This document shows, in pieces, positions 8,060 to 16,890 of a DNA stretch of 25,429 bases. The position numbers and the translations under genes are program-made. The notes under the pieces were generated by a model. That model was not told where the DNA came from and ran no database searches. It saw only the letters and a list, made by a program, of their open reading frames with translations. The first letter of the stretch is position 1; each line of letters begins with the position of its first letter. Source of the stretch: JANYJJ01 sp038241115 (GTDB lineage Bacteria; Pseudomonadota; Gammaproteobacteria; Burkholderiales; Burkholderiaceae_C); assembly GCA_038241115.1 (NCBI GenBank), contig JBBRGA010000033.1, positions 1 through 25,429 of the forward strand, written 5' to 3'.

Positions 8060-9169
8060 CTATTCGCTGAAATGGCGAAGTACGGCCGACACGTCGGCGT
8101 CGGGAACGCCGCGCAGCACGGCCTTGCCCGGCGAGGCGATCAGCACAAATCGCGTCTCGCCGCCTTCGGCTTTTTTGTCCACGCTCATAAGCTGCTGATA
8201 ACGGTCCACACCCAGCGCTGGCGCGCGAACTGGCAGCCCAGCGCGCTCGATCAACCGCTGTATGCGCTGCGCGTAGGCGGGCGCAATGAGGCCGAGGCGC
8301 GCTGACAAATCCGCCGCGATGGCCATGCCGCAACCCACCGCTTCGCCGTGCAGCCACTCGCCATAGCCCAGGCCCGCTTCGATCGCATGGCCAAAGGTGT
8401 GGCCAAAATTCAAAATGGCTCGCAAGCCCGTTTCACGCTCGTCTTGCGAAACCACCCAGGCTTTGATTTCGCATGAGCGGCGGATGGCGTGCGCCAAAGC
8501 TGCAGGATCACGCGCCAGCAAAGCGTCGAGATTGGCCTCTAGCCAAACCAAAAAAGCATCGTCTGCGATGGGCCCGTATTTAATGACCTCGGCCAGACCG
8601 GCGATCAGCTCGCGCTGCGGCAAGGTGCTGATGGCGGCAATGTCGGCGACCACCAGCAAAGGCTGGTTAAAGACGCCGATCATGTTCTTGCCCATCGGGT
8701 GGTTGATGGCCGTTTTGCCGCCCACCGATGAGTCCACCTGCGCGAGCAGCGTCGTGGGCACCTGTACGTACGGCACGCCCCGCATGTAGCAAGCCGCGGC
8801 AAAGCCGGTCATATCGCCGACCACACCGCCGCCCAAAGCGAACAACGTGGTTTTACGGTCGCAGCCAGCTGCCAGCAATGCGTCAAAGATCGTGTTGAGC
8901 GTTGCCCAGTCTTTGTGCGATTCACCGTCGGGCAGCACGATTTGAATCACTCTGCTGTAACGCGCGCTCAAAACAGCGGCCAGGCGCTGAGCATGCAGCG
9001 GTGCCACGACCTCGTTGGTCACGATGGCCGCGCAACTGGCGGCAGGCAAGCTTGCGTACGTGCGCGCATCGCCCAACACCTCTGCGCCGATAACGATGTC
9101 GTAGCTGCGCTCAGCCAACTCGATACGCACGCGATCAGCTGGCGCGCTTGAAGAGATCAAAGGGCTCAT
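8060..9169 (-). CDS. aroB: 3-dehydroquinate synthase
   Basis: Second step of the shikimate pathway: converts DAHP to 3-dehydroquinate in the cytosol, using NAD+ and a divalent metal. 369 aa, normal length. The glycine-rich NAD-binding segment ALGGGVVGDMTGF is near residues 111-123, VPTTLLAQVDSSVGGKTAIN at 137-156, the metal-site Glu in GLAEVIKYG near 194, and the histidines of NFGHTFGHAIE further on. The ATG at 9169 is chosen because the in-frame extension upstream to 9289 lies mainly in aroK and repeat DNA and has no family similarity. It follows aroK by 49 bp filled with short tandem repeats, and lacks an obvious Shine-Dalgarno sequence, so translation may be coupled to aroK. Confidence 0.96.
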   Translation of the reverse strand: MSPLISSSAPADRVRIELAERSYDIVIGAEVLGDARTYASLPAASCAAIVTNEVVAPLHAQRLAAVLSARYSRVIQIVLPDGESHKDWATLNTIFDALLAAGCDRKTTLFALGGGVVGDMTGFAAACYMRGVPYVQVPTTLLAQVDSSVGGKTAINHPMGKNMIGVFNQPLLVVADIAAISTLPQRELIAGLAEVIKYGPIADDAFLVWLEANLDALLARDPAALAHAIRRSCEIKAWVVSQDERETGLRAILNFGHTFGHAIEAGLGYGEWLHGEAVGCGMAIAADLSARLGLIAPAYAQRIQRLIERAGLPVRAPALGVDRYQQLMSVDKKAEGGETRFVLIASPGKAVLRGVPDADVSAVLRHFSE

Positions 9170-9170
9170 G

Positions 9171-9188
9171 GTGCTCAAGGTGCTCAAG
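9171..9188. repeat. 9-bp tandem duplication before aroB
   Basis: GTGCTCAAG occurs twice head to tail (9171-9179, 9180-9188), immediately upstream of the aroB ATG where a ribosome-binding site would normally sit. Confidence 0.8.
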
Positions 9189-9193
9189 CCGAG

Positions 9194-9219
9194 TGGCTGG
9201 TGGCTGGTGGCTGGTGGCT
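9194..9219. repeat. 7-bp microsatellite (about 3.7 copies) between aroK and aroB
   Basis: TGGCTGG repeats three times and continues as TGGCT (plus-strand reading), from just inside the aroK stop codon. Together with the adjacent 9-bp duplication it fills most of the 49-bp spacer. Heptamer tandem tracts can change copy number by slippage; here this would alter only gene spacing, since aroK stops before it. Confidence 0.85.
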
Positions 9220-9797
9220 CAGGCCGACAAAGCCGGATTGGGTTCACCGGGGTCCACGATCGACGGCACGGTGTACGGGTCGACGACACCAGCCAATTCC
9301 AGCTGCGTGAGCATCATCGTCACCAAAACCGAGACCGGCGGTCTGCCCGTGGCGATGTGAAAATGCGCCGTTTCGCGGTAGAGCGGATCGCGCTGGGCAT
9401 ACAGCTCTCGCAGGCGCCCCAAAGGATCGTCGGTTTGCAACAGCGGCCGCTTGGAGTCAAATCGCAAGCGGCGCATCAACGACTCCGGCGTGGCGGTGAG
9501 GTAGATGACGGTGGAGTGTTCGCGCAACTGTGCGCGGTTGGCACACCGCAACACCGCGCCGCCACCGGTTGCCAACACGCCCGAGAAATTTCGAACCAGG
9601 TCGTGGAGCACCGCTTCTTCAACATCGCGAAACCGCGCTTCGCCTTCACGCTCGAAGAAGCTTCGTATCGACTCGCCGAGTTGCCGCTCAATCACAGCGT
9701 CCGAATCTTCGAATGCCCGGTTCAAGCGCCGCGCCAACTGGCGCCCGGTGCTGGTTTTGCCTCCGCCGGGAAGGCCGATCAGGGAAATCAGACCCAA
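9219..9797 (-). CDS. aroK: Shikimate kinase
   Basis: Fifth step of the shikimate pathway: ATP-dependent phosphorylation of shikimate at the 3-OH. 192 aa. The P-loop GLPGGGKT is at residues 8-15, shikimate-binding DSD at 31-33, Arg in RFRD near 56, GGG at 78-80, lid-region RPLL at 117-120 and the adenine-side RDPLYRETA near 136. There is no ATG before the P-loop; the first usable start is TTG at 9797, after an in-frame TAG at about 9815. No clear ribosome site is visible, so the start is the weakest part of this call. It begins 8 bp after the Ig-like lipoprotein stop. The C-terminus extends about 20 residues past the usual end. Confidence 0.92.
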   Translation of the reverse strand: MGLISLIGLPGGGKTSTGRQLARRLNRAFEDSDAVIERQLGESIRSFFEREGEARFRDVEEAVLHDLVRNFSGVLATGGGAVLRCANRAQLREHSTVIYLTATPESLMRRLRFDSKRPLLQTDDPLGRLRELYAQRDPLYRETAHFHIATGRPPVSVLVTMMLTQLELAGVVDPYTVPSIVDPGEPNPALSA

Positions 9798-9805
9798 CTT
9801 GCAAA

Positions 9806-11533
9806 TCAGTTTGGACTAGAACAAGGTGAACCGCCTGGGGCTCCGACATAGGGCGTGAACGGAGCGGTAAATATGTCCTGTCCGTAGGGGCTGAAAATAA
9901 ACGCAGGAGCCGTTGTGGCCGTCAGGTCAGTTCCCAGCACCGGCAATACCTCTGTCCATGTGGTTCGACCCTCGGTGCCACTGACTCCTGTGGCTGACAC
10001 GAGAATCTTGACCCGAGCCCAGGAGCCAAGGCTCTTCGGGTACTCAATTTGCACCACGGCTATTCCTGAAGCATTGGTCAACGAACCACCAATCATCGAG
10101 ACGGCCACGTCTGATTTGCGAGGCTCGAGAGAATTATTTCCATTCAAATCTTCGCCCACCTCCAAAACACCGTTTCTGTTGATGTCTTCATTGAAACAGC
10201 CGGGAGGAACCACAGCGACCGCGGAACCCGTCGAGTCGAAGTAACCAGGCGTCCAGACCCCACCCAGGAACACGAACCTGCCTTTGTAGTAGCGATCAAT
10301 GTCGATCGATGGTTTGATTTGTACGTTTTCCTTTGCAGCGCCCGACGCGTCCACCACCAAAACCACGAAGCGCCGCTGATAGGTCAGATCAGAGGCACCG
10401 ATATAGACCTTTTCGTTGCTACCAATGGTCACTGCGAGCGGATCTGAAGCGATCGTGATGGAGGTTGTCGTGTTCGTAGACGTAGTGGCGCAGGAGGCGA
10501 AATCGTTCAAGCCGTAGCAAGCTCTTACGGTCACGCCATTGGTCGGACTCGAAAGCGAGCCCGGGATATAAGCTGTGGTGGCAATGCCGTTGGAATCGGA
10601 ATAAACCGTGTTGTCAGCGGTGGAAAAAGTGCCTCCCACCGAGGCAGCGTCTCCAGCCAAATCAAATCGAACACGCACGTTTTTAATCGGTGCGTTATTT
10701 GCCCCGACAAACAAAGCACGAATCTCGACTCGGTTGTTCGTCGCTGCCGTGTTCGTCGACACCACGCTTGGGTTCGCGGACACGGAAGCAGACAGAACTG
10801 GCCCCACCGCGGCTGGAATCACGCTCGATCCACTGGCCTGTACTTGAACCGACTGGGTGGTCGAAACACCGCCTGCGGTAGCAACAACGTCGAGCGACCC
10901 AGACGCTGCCGGTGCCGTGTACGTGTACCGGAATGAACCGGCGGTGTCGGTGACCCCCGTCACCACTGGCAAAGAGCCAGCTTGAACGGACACTGCTTGC
11001 CCGGCCATTGCTGCGTCGTTCGCGTCGATAAGCCGGAAGTCAACGCGGTTGCCAGTGCTTCCCGGAATCACGATGGCCGGCACTGGGACGCCTGTCAGCT
11101 TGGCACCCGAAACTGCAAAGGCAGCGGTTGCGCTCAGGCCTCCGCTTTGCGCAGTGACGGTGACCACTCGATTGGATTTGTCCGATCCTGTCGAAATCGT
11201 CGCTGCGACAGTTCCACCTGCATCCGTTCTGGCGCCGTTGACCGAGAAAACTGCGTTGTTATCAACAGCAAAGGTCACAGGCACCGAGGCAACCACTTGC
11301 CCGCCGTCCGACGTGGTTGTGGCTGTCGCGGTGACCGTACCGGCGCCAGTATTGGAAATATTGGTGGTGCTCAACGCCAACACGAGCTTTGTCGCGGTCA
11401 ATCCTGGGGTTGCTGTTGGGCCGCCGGGTACTGCGGGATCAAAGCCAGACGCGCCTGAAGAGCCGCCGCCGCCGCCACAAGCCGCCAAGGCGGACACCAG
11501 AAAAGCAGAAGCCAAGATTTTTAGCATGTTCAT
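9806..11533 (-). CDS. Ig-like domain lipoprotein of unknown function in pil-aro operon
   Basis: Predicted lipoprotein, 575 aa. Lipobox LAAC puts the lipidated Cys at 19, followed by a poly-Gly and Ser/Pro linker to about residue 48. The rest is low in Cys, rich in Thr/Ser/Val/Ala and divides into about four beta-sandwich-like segments (about 48-142, 143-233, 245-370, 380-545) resembling bacterial Ig-like (Big) domains; TDAGG and SDSNG turns recur as in that fold. Residues 446-471 hold an Asp/Asn/Gly-rich segment (NEDINRNGVLEVGEDLNGN) resembling a calcium-binding loop. Cys pairs 339/348 and 446/571 may form disulfides. It lies 39 bp after pilQ and 8 bp before aroK, all same strand, so it is probably co-transcribed with the secretin. 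A structural or adhesive role at the pilus portal is an inference; no function is known to me. Confidence 0.85.
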   Translation of the reverse strand: MNMLKILASAFLVSALAACGGGGGSSGASGFDPAVPGGPTATPGLTATKLVLALSTTNISNTGAGTVTATATTTSDGGQVVASVPVTFAVDNNAVFSVNGARTDAGGTVAATISTGSDKSNRVVTVTAQSGGLSATAAFAVSGAKLTGVPVPAIVIPGSTGNRVDFRLIDANDAAMAGQAVSVQAGSLPVVTGVTDTAGSFRYTYTAPAASGSLDVVATAGGVSTTQSVQVQASGSSVIPAAVGPVLSASVSANPSVVSTNTAATNNRVEIRALFVGANNAPIKNVRVRFDLAGDAASVGGTFSTADNTVYSDSNGIATTAYIPGSLSSPTNGVTVRACYGLNDFASCATTSTNTTTSITIASDPLAVTIGSNEKVYIGASDLTYQRRFVVLVVDASGAAKENVQIKPSIDIDRYYKGRFVFLGGVWTPGYFDSTGSAVAVVPPGCFNEDINRNGVLEVGEDLNGNNSLEPRKSDVAVSMIGGSLTNASGIAVVQIEYPKSLGSWARVKILVSATGVSGTEGRTTWTEVLPVLGTDLTATTAPAFIFSPYGQDIFTAPFTPYVGAPGGSPCSSPN

Positions 11534-11572
11534 ACCGAAGTCGTTTGAGTTGTCAGCAACGATGCTTTGAAA

Positions 11573-13789
11573 TCAACGTGCCGCCGAGCGATCCGTGACC
11601 ACTTTGGGCGTCAAGAAGATCAAGAGCTCAGTTTTATTGAGGGTGCGCGATTTGGTTTTGAACAAGTTGCCGAGATAAGGGATGTCACCCAAGTACGGCA
11701 CTTTGGCTTCGTCGGTGCGGTCAACCTGTTCGAAGATTCCACCGATCACGATGGTGCCGCCGTTCTCAACCAGCACTTGAGTTTTTACAGATTTGGTGTT
11801 GATGGAAGGCACTCCACCAGTGACCGCGCCCACGCTGTCTTTGTTGACTTCGACATCCAAAATCACATTTCCTTCGGGCGTGATTTGCGGCGTGACTTCG
11901 AGTTTCAAGGTGGCATCGATGAACTCGACACCTGTAGCTCCGCTGGAAGTCGCCTTTTGGTACGGAATTTTCGTACCCTGACGGATCACCGCCTTGATTT
12001 GATCGGCTGTGACCAAGCGCGGACTCGAGACCACTTTGCCTCGACCGTCTGCCTCGAGCGCTGAGATTTCCAGATTCAAGAAGCGGTTCGCGGTGGCTCC
12101 GAACAAAGACAACGCAAACGTTGCGGCGTCGTAACCGCCTTGAGCGCCAGCTGGCAAATTCACAAACTGCGTGTCGTTGTAGGCCACAGAACCGCCGGTT
12201 TGCTGGGTTTGACCACCAACCGCGCTGAGGTTGCCGCCGACAGTGATTCGGTTGTCACCACCCAAGCCGTATCCCGGCACGCCACCGCGCACCCCACGCA
12301 AATCTGACGCGCCCAGACGAACACCCAGCGAACGACCGAATTTATCGTCGGCTTCAACAATTCGGGCCTCGATCAACACTTGGCGCACCGGGATGTCGAT
12401 CTTGCTGATAAGGCTTTGAACTTCCTCTAATTTGGAAGGAATGTCGCTGACGAAAAGTTGGTTGGTTCGCGTCTCGAAAATCACGCTGCCACGAGGCGAC
12501 AACAAGCGGCTGGCGTTGCCTCCTGAGCCCGAACCTGAGCCAGAGCCCTGGCTGGAATTTTGGCCTGTCAAACCTTTGGCCACTTCCTCGGCCTTGGTGT
12601 AATTCAGCTGGAATGACTGAGTGCGAACTGGCTCCAAGGAAGAAATTTGCGACTTGGCTTCCAACTCGGCTTTTTCTTTGGCCGCGAGCTCGTCTTTGGG
12701 CGCAATCAGAATCACATTGCCTGACTTGCGCAGGCCCAGGCTCTTGGCTTGAAGAATGATGTCCAGCGCCTGATCCCAAGGCACGTCTTTCAAGCGCAAT
12801 GTCACATTGCCCGTGACGGTGTCGCTCGTGACGACGTTGAAGTTGGTGAAGTCAGCGATGACTTGCAACAGTGCGCGAACTTCGATGTTCTGGAAGTTCA
12901 AAGTGAGCTTTTCGCCCGAATAACCAGGCCCTTGAACGAGTTTGTTTGCATCGATTTTTTGCGGACGCACTTCCACCACAAACTGGCTTTCGCTCTGGTA
13001 GGCGCTGTGCTCCCATGCGCCGCGCGAATCAACCACCATGCGAACGCGGTCGCCCACTTGGGTGGTGGTCACGAACTGGACGGGCGTGCCGAAGTCGGTC
13101 ACATCCAAACGGCGGCGCAGGCTGTCGGGGAGGCTGGTTTTCAAAAACTCGATGACCAAACCCTGACCCTGTTGGCGAATGTCTACGCCGACTTGGTTGT
13201 TGGCCAGATTCACGACCACGCGGCCGGCGCCGTCGTTGCCCTTGCGGAAGTCAACTTCTTTGAGTGGCAGTTGGCTGGTGTTGGTACTGGCCGCGAAGCG
13301 CACGGGCTCTGCAGGGTTGGCCGCAGCCGCCCCAGCAGCAGCCGCGGTGGTCGTGGTTGCAGGTGCATTGCCGGCGTCCAAGATCAACAGCAAAGCCTTG
13401 CCTTGAAGTTCAGCGCGGTAGGTGCTGGCCTGCTTGAGATTCAACACCAAACGCGTGCGCTCACCAGCTTGAGCCACGCTCACCGAGCGCAGGTTGCCCT
13501 GATTGATCTCAACGCTGTTTTTGCCCAACGAATTTCCAACCCCGGGCAAGTCAATGGCGATGCGTGCGGGCGCCTGGATCGTGAACCCTGCGGGGATCGC
13601 AGTGAGTGGTTCAGACAGTTCGATGCGCACCACCTCAACGCCCGCTTGCTGGGTGCTGTTGATGGACTGAATCGTGTTTTCAGCCAGGGCAACTCCCGAG
13701 GCACCGATCGACAGTCCCAACACCATCACAAGCGTTGCCCATGGGGCACGCAGCTGACTCATCATTCGGTTCTCCTGGATGCTCTTCAT
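11573..13789 (-). CDS. pilQ: Type IV pilus secretin PilQ
   Basis: Outer-membrane secretin ring through which the pilus exits. From the ATG at 13789 it is 738 aa. The signal peptide ends GVALA near residue 36. Two AMIN-like peptidoglycan-binding segments lie about 45-135 and 175-275, an STN domain about 296-365 (NIEVRALLQVIADFTNFNVV), an N1/NolW-type domain about 388-465 with a Gly/Ser insert (410-425), and the secretin barrel about 480-731 with the signature VPYLGDIPYLGNLF at 697-710. The chosen start overlaps the pilP stop (ATGA) like other joints in this operon. A second ATG at 13765 has AGGAG six bases upstream and gives a more standard signal peptide; either is possible. Confidence 0.95.
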   Translation of the reverse strand: MKSIQENRMMSQLRAPWATLVMVLGLSIGASGVALAENTIQSINSTQQAGVEVVRIELSEPLTAIPAGFTIQAPARIAIDLPGVGNSLGKNSVEINQGNLRSVSVAQAGERTRLVLNLKQASTYRAELQGKALLLILDAGNAPATTTTAAAAGAAAANPAEPVRFAASTNTSQLPLKEVDFRKGNDGAGRVVVNLANNQVGVDIRQQGQGLVIEFLKTSLPDSLRRRLDVTDFGTPVQFVTTTQVGDRVRMVVDSRGAWEHSAYQSESQFVVEVRPQKIDANKLVQGPGYSGEKLTLNFQNIEVRALLQVIADFTNFNVVTSDTVTGNVTLRLKDVPWDQALDIILQAKSLGLRKSGNVILIAPKDELAAKEKAELEAKSQISSLEPVRTQSFQLNYTKAEEVAKGLTGQNSSQGSGSGSGSGGNASRLLSPRGSVIFETRTNQLFVSDIPSKLEEVQSLISKIDIPVRQVLIEARIVEADDKFGRSLGVRLGASDLRGVRGGVPGYGLGGDNRITVGGNLSAVGGQTQQTGGSVAYNDTQFVNLPAGAQGGYDAATFALSLFGATANRFLNLEISALEADGRGKVVSSPRLVTADQIKAVIRQGTKIPYQKATSSGATGVEFIDATLKLEVTPQITPEGNVILDVEVNKDSVGAVTGGVPSINTKSVKTQVLVENGGTIVIGGIFEQVDRTDEAKVPYLGDIPYLGNLFKTKSRTLNKTELLIFLTPKVVTDRSAAR

Positions 13790-14379
13790 CTGGCCTTCTC
13801 CTGCAGCTGGATCGCTGTGACCCGTTCGATCCATTCACCCGCCGCGTCCTGAACGATCTCTCTCAGGGAAACATTGGTCTCTGAAATCTTGACGATCTTC
13901 CCGTAGTTCTGTCCCAAGTAGTCACCCACCTTGACGTTGTGCAGCAGGCTATCGACCCGCAACAACGCAAATTGACGCCCCTGTCTGACCACGCTTCCGA
14001 CCATGCTCATGCTGTCGACCGGGTAGCTCTCCAGCGGTTCTTTGCGTCTGTTTATTTCTGCGGCCAACAATGAATTGGGCTGCCTGGCTTCCTGCTTCAA
14101 CGCCACGGTGAGCTTCTGTGTGCTGAACGGCTCGACTGCACTTGTCGAGGCGTAAGGCTGGGGGTTGAACTTCTTCGGTTGGAGCAAGGGCTGAACGCTG
14201 GGCTTGACCTCACGTTTTTGCTGCTCCATCCACTGCTGAAGTTCGTCTTGCTCGCCGCTGCAACCCGACATGGCTGCGCCAAGCAGAGTGGCCACACACA
14301 GAACAATTATTCGGGTCGCGGTGGGCATTGCGTACGGGATCGCGGCGGGCAACGAAGTTGAACTCACAGCGCGGATCAT
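13786..14379 (-). CDS. pilP: Type IV pilus lipoprotein PilP
   Basis: Inner-membrane lipoprotein that links PilN/PilO to the PilQ secretin across the periplasm. 197 aa from the ATG at 14379, which overlaps the pilO stop by 4 bp. The lipobox AMSGC places the lipidated Cys at 40; an internal ATG (14328) would give a more conventional signal length. A disordered linker with Gln/Pro follows, then the conserved HR-type beta domain from about 110 (LESYPVDSMSMVGSV, FALLRVDSLLHNVKVGDYLGQNYGKIVKI, EWIERVTAIQLQEK), as in characterised PilP. Fourth gene of the alignment operon. Confidence 0.94.
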   Translation of the reverse strand: MIRAVSSTSLPAAIPYAMPTATRIIVLCVATLLGAAMSGCSGEQDELQQWMEQQKREVKPSVQPLLQPKKFNPQPYASTSAVEPFSTQKLTVALKQEARQPNSLLAAEINRRKEPLESYPVDSMSMVGSVVRQGRQFALLRVDSLLHNVKVGDYLGQNYGKIVKISETNVSLREIVQDAAGEWIERVTAIQLQEKAR

Positions 14380-15065
14380 TTCTTCGCCCCGGCTTTGGAT
14401 TTTTCGGCGTTCACTCGGATCAATTCCAGCTCGGCTGTGTCGAGGTAGCGGTAGGTACGCGCAGTCGCTTCCATGAACAAGACATTGGCCTGGTCTTTAT
14501 TCGTGCCTATTGACAGGTTGTGCAATGTGACGATGCGCGACAGATTGGCGACGTCGGCAGCGAAAGAGCCAATGTCGTGGTAGCGGCCCGTCACCCGTAT
14601 GGAAATTGGCAACTCGGCGTAGTAATCCTTGAGGACGACTTGGCCTGGTCGAAACAACTCGAACTGCAATCCACGCCCCAAGCCCGCTTGGTTGATGTCT
14701 GAGAGCAGCGCGTCCATTTCCGCCTTGCCTGGCAGCTGTTTTTCCAACTGCGTGACGTACTCTTCAACTTGAAGTTTTTGCTTGCGCAACTCTTCCAGAT
14801 TCACCGCCTGCCCGAGCTTGCTTCGGTAGTCCGCTTTGAGGATCGGCTCCTTGGCTCGAACCACCTCCAACTCATCGTGAGCGGAAGACAACAACAAAAA
14901 CCATCCTGCCGCCAAAACGGCGACGCCGAGCAACAACCAACTCGCCAGTTTGGGCAGCAATGGCCACTGACCAGGTTCATTCGCGTTCAGGCCGCGAAAT
15001 TGAGACGCTGCGCCTTCGACGATCGATGCGAGGTTCAGGTCGGATGATTTACTCTGAGTCGCCAT
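14376..15065 (-). CDS. pilO: Type IV pilus inner-membrane protein PilO
   Basis: Bitopic inner-membrane protein that pairs with PilN in the alignment subcomplex. 229 aa. A cytosolic tail of about 38 residues is followed by one transmembrane helix (about 40-59, LASWLLLGVAVLAAGWFLLL), a coiled coil about 65-115 rich in Glu/Lys/Leu, and a ferredoxin-like periplasmic domain (ELPISIRVTGRYHDIGSFAADVANLSRIVTL). The ATG at 15065 lies 7 bp after the pilN stop; the stop overlaps pilP. Confidence 0.94.
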   Translation of the reverse strand: MATQSKSSDLNLASIVEGAASQFRGLNANEPGQWPLLPKLASWLLLGVAVLAAGWFLLLSSAHDELEVVRAKEPILKADYRSKLGQAVNLEELRKQKLQVEEYVTQLEKQLPGKAEMDALLSDINQAGLGRGLQFELFRPGQVVLKDYYAELPISIRVTGRYHDIGSFAADVANLSRIVTLHNLSIGTNKDQANVLFMEATARTYRYLDTAELELIRVNAEKSKAGAKK

Positions 15066-15072
15066 GGCGCCC

Positions 15073-15717
15073 TCAAACTTTCTTGGCGGCGGCCGCCGCA
15101 GGTGAGCTGGCAGGGCCGGCTGAAGCGGGAATGGCGTCAGGCGAGACTAATTTGTCTTGAGGCCGCTTGACTGTCACGCGCATAGAAAAGTCGAACAGGC
15201 GCTTTTGCTCTTTGTTGGCCATCTGCACTGTCAGCGCCTTGATTTCAACCAGTTCGGGTTTGACCAACCACTGGGAGTTGTAGGCGGTGTTCCGCAGAAA
15301 TTCCGAAACGCGCTCGTTGCTTTGCGCCACGCCGGTGAGGGTCAGAACCTGATCGTCCTGCTTCACTGCGGTGAAATAAACGCCTTCGGGTGTTTGTTTG
15401 ACGAGCTCGTTGAGCACATGAACCGGCACGTTGCGGTCAATTTGCAGGTCCTCGACCGCCTTTTGACGCGCTTTGAGCGATTCAATTTGTGCGCGCAGAG
15501 TGGCGATGTCCTTGATCTGAACCTCGAGCTTGGCAATTTCTGTGCTCAAGAATTGATTACGTTCTTGTTGGCCAGTGGTCATGCGCTGCACCACCACGTA
15601 CCAAGCCCCCACCAGCAACAGACCGGTCATTGCGGCAACAACCAAGCCAATCAGGAACGCGATTTTGCGGCGCTTGCGCTTTTCTTCCCTGTGCGGGAGC
15701 AGGTTGATCAAGATCAC
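15073..15717 (-). CDS. pilN: Type IV pilus inner-membrane protein PilN
   Basis: Bitopic inner-membrane partner of PilO. 214 aa. The cytosolic N-terminus carries the INLLP motif (residues 4-8), known in this family to bind the cleft of PilM. A basic patch (REEKRKRRK) precedes the transmembrane helix (about 20-44), then a periplasmic coiled coil (about 48-95) and a ferredoxin-like domain (VYFTAVKQDDQVLTLTGVAQ). The Ala/Pro-rich tail ending AAAAAKKV is unstructured. The ATG overlaps the pilM stop by 4 bp. Confidence 0.95.
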   Translation of the reverse strand: MILINLLPHREEKRKRRKIAFLIGLVVAAMTGLLLVGAWYVVVQRMTTGQQERNQFLSTEIAKLEVQIKDIATLRAQIESLKARQKAVEDLQIDRNVPVHVLNELVKQTPEGVYFTAVKQDDQVLTLTGVAQSNERVSEFLRNTAYNSQWLVKPELVEIKALTVQMANKEQKRLFDFSMRVTVKRPQDKLVSPDAIPASAGPASSPAAAAAKKV

Positions 15718-16793
15718 TGCGCAAATCTCCGCATCGCCAGACCGCAGGCTGTGAGGTAAGACGAAGCCTCTCTTCGCAGTTTGCTTTCGAGCACCGCACT
15801 GCCGAGTTTCATGTTGTCGAAGGGGTTGACCACCATCGAGGCAAAGCCTGTCAGTTCAGTGACTCGGTCTTTCAGACCTGCCAAGGTCGCCGTACCGCCA
15901 GACAACATCACGTAATGAACCTTGTGATGCGGCGTACTGGTGAAAAAGTACTGAAGCGCGCGCCCTATTTCCTGCGAAAGGCCGTCCACAAACGGGTTGA
16001 GGATGGCCGAGTCGTAGTCCTCCGGCAAATCGGCAGACAGCTTTTTCTGTTCCGCCTCTTCGAATGAAAACCCGTATTGGCGAGAAATAAGCTGGGTGAG
16101 TTGCGAACCACCAAAAGCTTGGTCGCGGTCGTAGAGCATTTCGTCGTCGCGCAAAACTTTCAGGCTGGTGGTGTCAGCACCAATTTCAAACAAGGCGACG
16201 AGCGCGTCTTTGCCTTCGTTGGGGAGCGCCGCGATCACGCGGCTCATGGCCAAGCGCGAAGCGTGCGACTCGATGTCGAGCACCATGGGTTTGAGACCAG
16301 CCGCCTCAGCAAGCCCTTGTCGGTCTTGCACACGGTCTTTTCGCGAAGCGGCTATCAAAACTTCAACGTCGCCAGCGGATGCCGGGCTTGGCCCGATCAC
16401 GCAAAAGTCCAAGCTGACTTCGTCCAACGAGAACGGTATGTACTGGTTCGCTTCGGTTTCCACCTGAAGCTCAAGCTCTTCGTCCCGAAGGCCCGCTGGC
16501 AGCATGATTTTTTTAGTGATGACTGCCGATTGCGGCATCGCCATGACCACAAATTTCGTGCGTGTGCCGCTTTTCAAAACCACCCTCTTGACGGCTTCGG
16601 CAACTTCATCGAATTTTTCGATTTGGCCGTCGGTGATCCAGCCTTTCTCAAGATTCTCAGAAGCAAAACGCTCCAACACGAATTCGCCGGAAGAATCTTG
16701 GCCCAACTCGACAAGCTTCACGCTGGACGAGCTGACGTCCAATCCGATGACTGGCGGATGTTTGCGGCCTAACAAAGTATCTAGAAAGCTCAC
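15714..16793 (-). CDS. pilM: Type IV pilus actin-like ATPase PilM
   Basis: Cytosolic actin-like (FtsA-fold) ATP-binding protein that anchors PilN and connects to the motor platform. 359 aa. The phosphate-1 motif is GLDVSSSSVKLVEL (17-30); later FEIGADTTSLKVL is the phosphate-2 region and VMLSGGTATLAGL the adenosine motif. SRQYGFSFEEAEQKK is typical of PilM. The start is GTG at 16793, with GGAG about 9 bases upstream; no ATG fits. It is the first gene of the minus-strand operon and is divergent from ponA, the conserved arrangement of many proteobacteria. Confidence 0.95.
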   Translation of the reverse strand: MSFLDTLLGRKHPPVIGLDVSSSSVKLVELGQDSSGEFVLERFASENLEKGWITDGQIEKFDEVAEAVKRVVLKSGTRTKFVVMAMPQSAVITKKIMLPAGLRDEELELQVETEANQYIPFSLDEVSLDFCVIGPSPASAGDVEVLIAASRKDRVQDRQGLAEAAGLKPMVLDIESHASRLAMSRVIAALPNEGKDALVALFEIGADTTSLKVLRDDEMLYDRDQAFGGSQLTQLISRQYGFSFEEAEQKKLSADLPEDYDSAILNPFVDGLSQEIGRALQYFFTSTPHHKVHYVMLSGGTATLAGLKDRVTELTGFASMVVNPFDNMKLGSAVLESKLRREASSYLTACGLAMRRFAQ

Positions 16794-16861
16794 GACGTTT
16801 CACTCCAAACGCACACGATCAAACGATGAAATTTGCACGGAACTCTTAAGAACTTACTTGA

Positions 16862-16890
16862 ATGCTAGCAGTAAAGCCGTTGAGTTACAA
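16862..16890 (-). promoter_or_regulatory. Putative sigma-70 promoter of pilM operon
   Basis: On the minus strand TTGTAA (16885-16890) and TAGCAT (16862-16867) are separated by 17 bp, and TGC precedes the -10 as an extended -10 element. Transcription would start near 16855, about 60 nt before the pilM GTG. Four of six bases match the consensus at each box. Confidence 0.45.

Noticed and set aside
12749..13852. 367-codon plus-strand open frame
   Set aside because: Antisense to pilQ; composition is that of a shadow frame and no domain is visible.
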